64,000 nucleotides of DNA from Varroa destructor (Eukaryota > Arthropoda > Arachnida > Mesostigmata > Varroidae): the NCBI RefSeq assembly GCF_002443255.2, contig NW_019211455.1, positions 12,036,280 through 12,100,279 of the forward strand. The letters run 5' to 3'. Both the position numbers and the translations under genes were made by a program. The notes beneath the pieces are model-generated. The model saw only the letters and a program-made list of their open reading frames with translations, did not search any database and was not told the DNA's origin. Positions 23,111-35,100 of the stretch are shown one piece after another; positions within the stretch are counted from its first letter, which is position 1; every line of letters starts with the position of its first letter.

Positions 23111-26100
23111 CTGAGTAAAAATAGAATATTAACATGTTTAAATATTTAGGACGTATGAAATGGAATGAATAAAAAATTACGTTGCATAAGAAGAAAAAAT
23201 TTGTTTGCATCTGCCACTAGTTTAAATCCAGGTCCTTCGATAATGAAAGGTAGCAGAGGCTGTTTTAAAGCAATCGAAGCGCTCTATTATGCAGATTTTT
23301 TCGTACCTTAGCGGAATAAATTAGCCTAAATATGAACAAAAACAGAAAGAAATTATTAAGGAACAGAACAGGAATCACTTCATTTATAACAGATAAACTG
23401 CAAGCTTTAATATTGTTTTTTTTTCTTCTACACCGTGGCAATTAAACAAAATTTCAATGAACAGATCTAGACGAAAAGTAATAACAGGTAAGGCTGTTAG
23501 CCCGATTTAGCTTATATTTATTTAGAGTAACCTACCTCGGGTTCCTTAACATGTATTACGGTTTTAAGCGCAAGCTGGCTTGAATCATTTTGACCCCAGG
23601 CCATAACTTTGCCAGTATTGTCCACGGCTAGGGTGAAATCTTTACCACATGCCACCGACACCATCTGCCGATTAGCCAGGGATGATATTGCCGTTGGAGT
23701 TGCCTGTTAAGACATTACCAAAGTTTATTTAGGGCTAATCGAATGCCTTGAGGAATGCATTGGGCGAACGATAATGGTCAACACAGCCGAAGTAACCATC
23801 GGTTTCCCCACCACTTACATTTTAAACAGGTAAAGTGTAGCAGAAGTCATTAACATTAACGCTTGTACATGCCTATTGCTACTTACAATATCTTTTCGAT
23901 GTCCGTGGCCAAGCTGGCCTTCAGAGTTCCTGCCTGCTGTGAGTAGCTCGCCTCTTGTCGTTACCAATGCAACGTGATTATATCCCGCCGACATTGACGC
24001 CACCCCATGGCTCAAATCACACAAGAGTGACGGACTTAAGTACGCCATCGGATTAGACGAATCATCTGATGAACCCTTGCTTCCATTAGCATTACCTGAA
24101 CCTGTGAAGTTGATAAAGACGTTCATTATTTACTTAAGTATTTTATTCTTCAAATCAAAAAGTAAATAGAGGCTCAAACAGTAATCAAATTATAGATTAA
24201 AGAGTTACTACTCTTGTTACGAACAGTTATATTGATCATACTGTAAACACAACATTCAAGAGTAATCCTCCTTAAGAATGCTTCGGTCAACGTTGATTTA
24301 GGACAAAGAATCAAGACTTCTTACCTTGCTGCTGTTGACGAAATCTTTTTTGCGACTGAGCCTGAAGCCGTAGACTTTGAGGATTGCACCCCCAAGTATA
24401 GATTCGATATGCTGGCTTGGTTGATAGCGCATACTTAAAGGAAAGTAAGCGTCGGACGAAGCGAATGCGAAAATTATATTATATAGCGTATAATGAACGA
24501 ATAGATACGACATACATGTAAAATAAAAATGTATATATATATATATAATATATGAAACATTTATTGTTAATGAAAATTAAGTCAAATTTATTCTTATAAG
24601 AGTGTTCACTCCCTGGCCTAACTGGCCGTGAATACCCCAGCCCCAGTAAAACACTCTGAAAAACAATATTTTCGTTAAAATATTATTTACATATATATAC
24701 ATATTTTCTTTTTATATAATTACCCCTGTTACCTAGTATATATCGATAGCGGGGCTTGAAGTAGAACTGTTAGCTTCTTGTAAGCGTAAATAATAGTAGA
24801 ATGGATAAAAATCTCAAAAGTCAAACCCCAATGGGACTGCGGCTTACATACGCACCCATAGCAAAACATAAATCAAAACTTAAACTGAATTCTAAAAACC
24901 CTCACTGTCTGGAAAAATCCGACAGCGATCATCGAGATGCTGTTTGTTGGTAAACGGACGAGCTGTGGTCTGGAGAACTTCGTACGATTTCCGAGTCCCA
25001 ATTGGCCGAAGGCGTTGCATCCGAAGGCCACAACACGGCCATCGTGACACAAAACGATGGAATGAGCTCCCCCGGCACCTACCTGAATAGGCGTCGCTGG
25101 GAAACCCTTCACAGCGGCTGGTAGAAAATAATCATTTGTAGAACCCTGGCCTAACTGGCCGTGAACACCCCAGCCCCAGCAAAACACTCTGAAAAACAAT
25201 ATTTTCGTCAACATATCATTTACACATATATACATATTTTCTTTTTATATAATTACCCCTGTTACCTAGTGTATGTCGATAGCGGGGCTTGAAGCAGAAC
25301 TGTTAGCTTCTTGTATGCGCAAATAATAGTAGAATGGATAACAATCTCAAAAGTCAAACCCCAATGGGACTGCGGCTTACATACGCACCCATAACAAAAC
25401 ATAAAATAAACTATGGGCACCGCTTGGCATATAATCATTCATATTAGACCATCTTTTTCAATCCTATTTATATTGTTATGAGCTTTGGAAGTACCTCGCT
25501 CGAGGCACATAGAAATCAAAACTGTCGCTTCGAAAACGAATCTTGAAAAAGATAATATAAAAAACAAAGCTAAACTGGCGAATATGGCATTGTATTCATC
25601 AAGCAAGACCTGCTTTTGATATAGGCGCTCAACAATATGAGAAATACGTTTGGTCTGCGCTAAACACTTAAATAATTCCATGCAACAACGCCATAAAACT
25701 TCTGATGCTTCACTGGCTTATCATACCTTATTAATCGGCATACACCACCGTTCCACCCTTAAAAAAAATATAATCTTACGCCTGAATGATGATAGCAACA
25801 ACAGCGGTAGAAGCTTGACTCAACTTTGGCTTTTCTCGCCGCCCGGTAACAGCAGAACGATACCACTGAATAAGATAAAACGAACTTCATGATGGGTAGC
25901 TCCGAAGCCCAGCGGGTACAGCGCTGGAGAGTCACACCCTTCCGCCTACAATCTAACGATTATGCCCGTGACTGCCAAGACTCTGGTCTACCCCATTTAA
26001 TTTCGTTTCGATATTGAAAAATATTCTCTTTGCACTTCATCTTGTATCCTAGGTAGCTAAAAAAAAAACTGTTTGTTCCATAACACGAGCAGACTGTACC

Positions 26101-29100
26101 TATTTACATAATATGTTTTTTTTTTAAACAAAAGCTTCGCATGTCGAAGAAAAAAGTGCTAGGGCGTAAAGTATATCAATAGAATACAACTGTATTTTAG
26201 ATCTGCTCTATTGCTTATAATATTAATAATCTGGTAAATTCTACATAATTGTATCTTACATGCATCAATTTTTGTTTAACATCAAGTATGTTTGTAACGT
26301 TGTTTGCGACTTAGTTAACACGAGGAAATTCGATTTTTATATTTTGTATAGTGGCTAAGGTGATTACTCATTTCCTAAGAATTACGATTAAATACAGTTA
26401 AAATTTTGAGTTCAGCACATGTGAAGTTAACGATTATAATGCATTGACACGTTATAAACGTTGGTAATACACGTACTTGCCCGCGTGCGTAAGAGCCATC
26501 GAATGGTATGCCCCGCAAACAACTTGTTTAACCGAATGTTCGTGAAAAGCCTCCACTAACTGAGGATGCTGAGAACGGCGAACTTCTAAACCAAGGCCCA
26601 ATTGTCCGAAGTTTGATGCTCCTGATGCAAATACCTAACGAACCACAATAGAAATAGTGGCCTATTGTAAATCGTGTGGCTATTAATCCCTCGCTGTCGC
26701 TAGGAAGGATGCTAATGATACAACACAAGGTTAACAATTTTGAATGCTTCCCATCATAACACCATGTATATCCAGTGAAACGCTTCTTAAACCTATACGA
26801 CAGATAGCGTCGTCCATGAAATCAGCATCGGCAACATCAGCTGTTATTTTAGAACGCAGTAATTTCTTGCATATACTTTTTCGAAGAGCATCATCTAAGT
26901 CGTCATCATCTGTAAACCAATCTATATTCTTCGTAATTATCTCTGAAAGCTGGACTTACCCCGTGGTCTGTAAGAAACAGCGTGTGCATGGTGCCGCACG
27001 CCACCTGTGTGACATTCACACGAAGTAGGTCCAGATACGACACTCGTTGTGGGCTTATCGTTTCGCCAAACGAAGGCTCACCTTCGCCGAAGCTGGTGAA
27101 TGACAATGAACAAAAGAGAAATAGCACAGAGTACATTGAAAACAAACGTTTCTTTAAGAAACACAATAATTTTGACGATAAACACACAGATGATAAACTT
27201 CTCTTCCAAGATATACTTAGAAGTTTGACAAAAAATTACAATTTATTTAAAATACAACACCTAGGTATGCTTTTCGCCACCCAATGGCGTGGTCTCGCAT
27301 ACATTTGTGCACTAGTATCAAATTTTGAATTCGTGTAGGCCTGGATTAGTTATATAAGGCTTAACCACAGGATAACTATCATATATGTAGCATAATAGGT
27401 CGAACAATAGAAGATAATAATACATTGGGTTCGAATTTCGAATTTGTTTTAAAATTATTCCACATTTATAAAACTCGTCTGGACGTCTTATAGAGTGAAA
27501 ATTCGCTTATTAATGTAATGACTAAGTAAAAACATCCAGGAGGTTAATGTTCGCTAAGACAGCCTTTCAGGAGGCTTTTTCCTACTGTGCCTGTTACATC
27601 TAATGCGAAACATACTCTCTTAGCTTATGTGAATAGGTGAAGTACCCAATAAACCGAACCGATAGCACATTTTCAAAATTATGTAATAATTATATATAAA
27701 ATTTAAAAATTACTATTACATTCGTGCCCTGTAAGGTCGAATGAAACTGAATACATAAAAAAGTTTGACACAATTCTATTGATATCTTATATATCAACAA
27801 AATCAGATTGATATTATTAAGAGACCATACAATATCTCATTTTGAATACAGCTCAAGGAGTTGATTACTAAATAATTATATACAGTATATTATAACTATA
27901 TACGATCATAAGCAATTGCACGATACGCATAAAGGAGGAATGTTTTCTTTATGATAAAACTCACCGTCCAGCGCGGTTTGTTCCCCAGACGTAGGCTTTG
28001 CCGCGGGCACACAACGCCGCATACGAAGGTCCGGCCGCCAAATGAATGCCAACTGGGGTGATGGCTCGCGATGGCTGCGGATGGAACTCAAACACTCTGA
28101 TAAGCGCCGACTGGAATTCTGGTTTATTATTATGTTCCCAGTTATTACTATGCCCTTCGCCATTAAAGGCATTACCATTGCTGATATCGTTTTGTTCTTG
28201 TGCTGCATTTCGATTAAGGAGCAGCAGAACGAAAAGAAAAAGTTTAAGGACGTCCTGCTCGGATACCAACGATGGATCATCGGACGCGTCGAGAGACGAG
28301 GCGTCGAGCGAATCCGCTGAGATCAGCGATGTTTCAGATTTGGCACAACTGGAAAAAAACGTAATACATTCAAAAATTAATTAATACAACAAGTGAATCA
28401 ATTTTATTGACCATTGTATACCGTGAGAATCTGGTCCGATTAAATATCAGAGGCAGGGACATAGTTACAACATACATAGCCAGTGGTCAGTCAAAGATGT
28501 GAAAATCGCTTTTGAATAATCAATATAAAAACAAGGAGAACCTCATCTAAATCTAGCAGTGATTGAAAGCCCAATATATATTATAAGTCTATTTGCTATA
28601 AATTTCATGGTGGATTTTGTATAGTTCGGCTGACCAGTAATTGAAAACAGTTGGACACTCCTCAAATGGCTTGAAATCTCGGCCTGATATTTTCAGCTAG
28701 TATTAATAGTTAATATGAGTCTCAAGTTAACTTATTCGGATTTAGAAATCCTACATATACTTTCACAAATGTTTAACAATTTTAGTATACGACGTATAAG
28801 GTCCACTACGAGTCAGCGGGATTATCTACATAGAATAATTATGCTTAATGAATGAAGCATGAATAAAATCCAAACTCATTTTCTTCTTTGGCTAAAATTG
28901 ACAGTGCGTATTCTGACGACAAACGTCCAACGTATTGAACTCCGTTGTATGCACTAGGTGAACGCGCTAAGAAAAGCCTCATGATTTGCAACATTTGCTG
29001 TAAGCAACATATCTGTTGCCTCGTCCTATGTCCATCGTTGATATCCCTGAAGAATATCCTTATCAACCTTTTCAAAATGTCCAAAATAACAGCCTGCTGA

Positions 29101-32100
29101 AGAGTCAAATACCTCAAGCGGACGCATACTATGGCGTCGAAGGTCGAAGACACCTACGAAAAGCTTTGTCCTTGAACTGTCAATAACAGCATTTCAGGGC
29201 GCTTTGTTAAACATTCAACAACAACAAAACGGCAGTCTGGAAGCCATTTGAAAACCATTAAGGCTAGAAAACAACTGTATATACACTACCTGTGAATATA
29301 TAGAGCCATGCTGGCGAACGGTTGACAAAATAAAGAACCTTGACCAAGCGGGTTATTAACAATAATTGAGCAGATGGTACCCAAGCGTCATCAGGAACCA
29401 TAATGTAACTCTGGTGAACATGGCTAATACAAGTGCTGTGACTACGCCTCGTACATTCGGCCGTTGGCTGAATAAGGCACTTTTCAAATCCGCCGAATGC
29501 AAGTTCAGTGTCCTGTTCAAGCACGGAATACGGCACTTCAAGTGCTCGTACCAATCGTATGCACCTGTTATACGTAATGCGTAAGAATACTTAGAGAGAC
29601 AACGTTAACAGAGCCCAAGAAAATGCAGTATAGTAAATGGCCATATAATAAAATTTCATCAACGACAACGCAGAAATATATGCGTAGATACAATGGTTGT
29701 GTCCAGCATTTATAACCGATCACATTAGCACACTCACCGTTGCCTTTTTGGCGTAAGAAAAAGCTTTCGTATGGCGAGTTTATTGCACGGTTTGGACGGA
29801 TCGAATAGGGCGGCTAGTTTGTGGGTGCAGTCAGAGATCTGTAGAAGATCGCAACAGGTTCTTAGATAACGAGCGAGTAGACCAGGACTCGTGCAAAGAG
29901 CAAGGACCATTTCCGGATGACCTGTGTGACAAATGCATGCCGGAAATTCTATTATTAGCATTATCAAGTCTGCTGAGTCATAGACTACTTTTGAGCAAAG
30001 TTTCATACATTATTAAACTTCTGGATAACCCACAAGTTCTACTTTAAACGTGTCTCAGGTTCTTTGACACTTAAATAATCTAAGAAAGAAACAACTTGCG
30101 AAACCATTTACGTGACATCGTATCGTTCTTAGGTCAGTTAGGTCTACGGAAGGTAACAGTTATATTGCCAAAGCTCGCCTCGTTTCATACATGAATGATT
30201 ATATTATTCTGTGACCTGACAGAAGAGCTGCACAGCGACACAGAAGATACCTACCCGTAAGACATTCCTGAATGGCGGTTTGTTCCTGTTTTAGCGTGGC
30301 GGCGCTGTAACTTTGACAGACCTGTGTGTCAGACGGTCCTTGAAGGTTCTTGAAGAGAAAGTCGGCCATCAGCGCGAGCTGGTTATGCAGTCGTGAAAAA
30401 TAACTCAGCAGACTGTAAAGCTTAAAATTGCACAACGTCCGAATAACGACGATATCACTGTAGTATACGTTGTCGACTAGAAATGTCCTGCGAAATGACA
30501 AGAAGGACAAATAAAACCAAGTCAATCTCTAAATGATACGTACAGGTAGAAACGGCTGTAGAATGAAACAAACGATGTGCATAATTGACATGCGGTGGCT
30601 TCGAAGGCCAAACCTCTCTTTGCGAAAAATCTCGTTGTGGCTTCCGAGACCTACCAACGGCGCATGAATGTTACCTAATGCATGTAATAAACGAAATTAC
30701 TTACTTAAGTAAACACAATTTTTTTTCATATAAAGTCACTCTAATCATATTTGTATTAACGACAGCTAAAACACTTCACTACTATCATCATGTCCGTCAG
30801 CAGTCACACGTGGCCTCCGTTTTGCTCTATCCACCGCTCAAATCCGTCGACTATTGAACGTCTTACCTGAATGCATTCGTTATAACCTCTCGCTGATCAT
30901 GCTTCTCGAGTAGTTGGTGCACAAAACAGAGAACGGCGAAATTGGCGAGATGTGGTCGGTCAACCTGTTGAAGCTCGTGGCAGCGGGTTGAAAAAACGAC
31001 CTGCGAATAGGCTAGCAACTCCGCTAGTGATCCTGACGAAACGAAATGTGCGATGCGCTTCAGTTGACCGCACTGCGAGGCGTCGAACGTTCGGTGACAG
31101 GACAACAGAAAAATTGTTCTAATTTAACGTTAGTAACACGTGAGCTGCCCTAGGTTCGAAACCGGACGTGGACGCACTTCCTTTTATGCTAGAAGGGGCC
31201 AGCATACCGAAGCAATATTGAACATAATGAAACCCAACGATTTTTTAAAGTTAGGGTTAAATAACTGATTAGAGAATGGTTCCATTACTACGGATCATTT
31301 TATCGTAAAACGCTGCTTGAGAAGCGATAACTGGATATTATTAAAGTTATCTGTTTTGTCACGCTGTTGACTATGATAGAAGATATTATTCAGTCAGCGT
31401 AGAAAAGCAGACTTAAGTACATGAAGTATCTCTAGTGAGAATTACCTTGGAGGTTTGGTACAGTTTGATGGCCTTCGTAAAATTGTTTCGTCGAAGTTCA
31501 ATTTCGGCCGCCATTTCATAGAGTCGTAAGGGCGACAGGCGTGGAAAGAGGTTAATAAAATGTTCACACTGAGCAGTACTGGACTCCGTCGCGAGCTGAA
31601 CAAATGCTTTTTGAAGGCTGCACGCTGGGGCGAGTAACTGAATTGAATCTCGTGTTGTAACGAACACTGCGGGTGGGACAATATCTACGGAACTGCATCC
31701 ATTTTCTGACATGGCACAAGATTATTAGAGAGATGTAATACAAAAAGCAAATCCCAACAATTTAGTAATATTAGAAGATGTACCGCATCATCATGGTATA
31801 ACATTACTTTCATTCCACCTATGCACAATCGTAGGATTATCTAACTAGTCATATATGAGGTGCGTAAATGTAAATTGCTTCGTTACCTCTATATTTATAG
31901 TCAATGCTTTATTTTCAAATACAAGCCGCGTACTATATATTTAATAGTGATTTTTGCTTTGTTCACATACATCGCTTTGGTTCGTAGAAAATTTTAATTA
32001 GCGACATGTTGTTCAGTGTCAAATGAATTTTGATGCTGTCTCCTTCGACTGCATACGTTTCTTAAGTGTTTATTCAGTATGAATGGGGAAAGCAGACAAG

Positions 32101-35100
32101 GGCTAGTCAGTGTTATCCTGATCACAATTGCGGGATAAATTCCTATGGTTAAAATGCAGCCATTATTTTAGCAGTAAGCCCCCGGTCTTTAGCGCCAGTG
32201 TAACTGACGTTTCTTGGCCTGAAACTGTGAGTTTTTCTTCTACCCAAAGCACAAAAGGCTGAAACGTCAACGCAAACAGCGGCAATACAAGCAAAGGGCG
32301 GGACGAACCTTTGGCTTCAGTGACATCTGGCGTCGCATAAAGCGAAGCGTGGGTGTTAACAATTGACGCTTGCATATTGTATTCAGCTAACAACGGGGAA
32401 ACCTTATCCTGCTGCTGCTGCTGGTGCTGCTGCTGCTGAAATAAAGACCAATGAATAAGCGAGGCACACCCGGTTACTCATTTCGCCTTTTTGACCTGTT
32501 CTGCTCCAGCATGAACTACGTATGCTTGAGAACGGCAGTGCTTTTTTTTATTTCGTCCTGCCATACCTTATTATCATAAACAATATTCAATAATTTATTA
32601 TTAATAGATTCCAAATATTACTGAAAATAGTCGTGTTCCAGACACCAGGAAATAGGCTGGTAAGCTCCAGAGGGAAACAGTTCAGAATGAGTACAGCTAG
32701 CACCCACCCAGCAGGAAATGCACAGACCGCTACTAAATCAATCCCAAATTTTCTGTGAGGTAAACATGCCTTCGTTCTTCTTGCTGTTGTAATACTAACT
32801 ATGCTGCATAAGTTCGGCTTTATCTTCCAATAAAACAAATAAACTGTTTAACTTGTGTTAAATGCAAATGCATTTAGAAGTATACTGACCAAAATAACCG
32901 TTTAGTGCGCATAAAAGAAATAACTTCTCATTTATGTTGTTGTCGCTTATTAGGTCACCACTATGCTGCACGAACGACTAGCTATATCACCTAGTATCCT
33001 AAACAGACGAAATTTCTCGATTAGAAACCAGCAAAACTAGTTTCGCTGTGATTGATAAGCATATATTAATTATTGGCGTCAGAGTAACACCTCTTTTCGA
33101 CTTACATTACACAACGACTTTCTCTTCCGTTCAGATTAGTCATAAGGGTCAGAATATGGCACTCAATAACCACAATTATGTTTGCTGGCCATTTACCTTG
33201 GACATCGTTTTCGTCTGTCACACATTTTTCTATCAAACCGTTATAATCTACGGCTGTCTCGTCATGGTCCAGCTATCTACCTCACACACTCGGCGTCGAA
33301 CATGCGGCGCCGAGCTACGAATACAAACATATCGTCGTTTCCGCGCATTCTTCAAGCCCTTTGTTCTAATCAGAGATAGCACAGAAGCTACGGTTGTGCA
33401 ATGATTACGTGAATCCTGCGACTCGCGGGCAACATAATTTAAAAGCAAAACGCCTATAAATACTATAGATATATACACAATATTTTATTCAAATATGCGT
33501 TTATACAAATACATGAGCACTACCGCCATTATTTTTGCCATTACTAAATTTCGCATCTGGTACCGAATCTATGACAAATTATAAGACCTGCCTTCTGTGA
33601 CAGCTACTGAATCATCAATGGCTGTGCAGATTATTGCCTCATGAGGCATTTTGTGAGCTCGACAAGCATTCGGCGTTATGGCTAAGGACACTCGCGCTCG
33701 TCTGTATCTTTAATAGTACATAGTTTGAAAACACACCTTTGTCTACCAGGAAATCAGTCTTAAGGTGGCGTAATAGCGGTAGTGTGCTATCCTGTGTATC
33801 TCTTTGTCTGTGCAGCGTAACGAATTAGTTTAGGTTTAGCATATTAGACAATCCCCGCGATAGCTTAGTGGGTAACGCATTTGTCTAGAATTTGAAACAG
33901 AGCACCTGGGACATACAGCATACGACCGCTCACTGTGTTCACCCGCTCACCCTAGGTGTTGGCTTTCTTAATAGCTTCACGTATGTAAGATCGGTGGTAG
34001 CGAGATAGACATTGAGTATATGCGCCCACACACACATGAATTAAAGCCTAGGTTGCAAGCTCGTGTTAAGCCTAGGCAACAATGGTAAATGGAATGGTAC
34101 TTCCTTAGTGCTTTAATTCTTTGAAGTGAAAAGTGCGTGTGATCTAGCTCAATAAGAACACCAAAAAGACTGTAGATAAACAGCCGAAGGCAGACTGCCA
34201 TGGCATTCCAGCGCGCCGTACTCTTCAGACGACATATTTAGACCTATGTAGATATAGGTTCAGAAGGTGTTTCCCAATTCAATACGTGAACTAAGAGGGA
34301 AAACAATTATGCTATGCTTTGGGTAGTTGTTATCAGCTTCAGTAACTAAAGTTAGAGCTTTCACTGTGGTCGTGGGTTAGGGCAATGTTGGCGTAGTTTT
34401 TCAACAGCTTGCCTGACAACAACCTTGAAATGCAGTCTTTCGTGTAGGTCGTTGGCAATGGGTCGTATAGTTCTCCTGTGTTTTGACTTTAAGCTGTATA
34501 TTCCTACCTATGAAGGTATCTGACATAACACGGTTTAGTCACCTGCAGACATTAGAAACATGTGCCAAAAACTCCCAAGGCCACAGTCGTTATGAATGGC
34601 ATCACACGTGCTTACATCTGTAGAGACTGACTGTAGCTGTTACAGACTGGTTCAGACCATGCGCATGCATACTTCGAATCGGTCCATACAAAACGCATTG
34701 GACGCGCCTGGCATTTTAGCGTATTTCAAACAAACATTACCTTCTTCGAGGTAATGCTGGCTGGCGGCTGTGAAAGGAGATAAAGTTTAGTTTCAGAAGA
34801 AATATACATTAAGTCCTGCCACATCACGATTAATGATCCTGCTGTCATTTTTGGCAACTTGAATTTTTCGGAAAGATCGATAACATGCGTGGGTTCCCCC
34901 ACAAGCACGTCACTATCGTACACCTGTAAAACACCCAATAATTTTCAAGCATCAGTGCTCTATACGCTTTTCTCACTGGATAGATCTTAAATCTGAAATA
35001 CATATCCTTACTGATATTATATCGATTTAGAAGACAGTAAGCGCTGACACAGAAAAAAAAGTGGGAAAAACATATGCAGTTAATTTAACTGTAGATCGGA

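Noticed and set aside
28042..28384. Plus-strand open frames of 92 and 112 codons
   Set aside because: Antisense shadows of exon 14 of the claret-like gene; the minus strand carries RCC1 motifs and matching phases.
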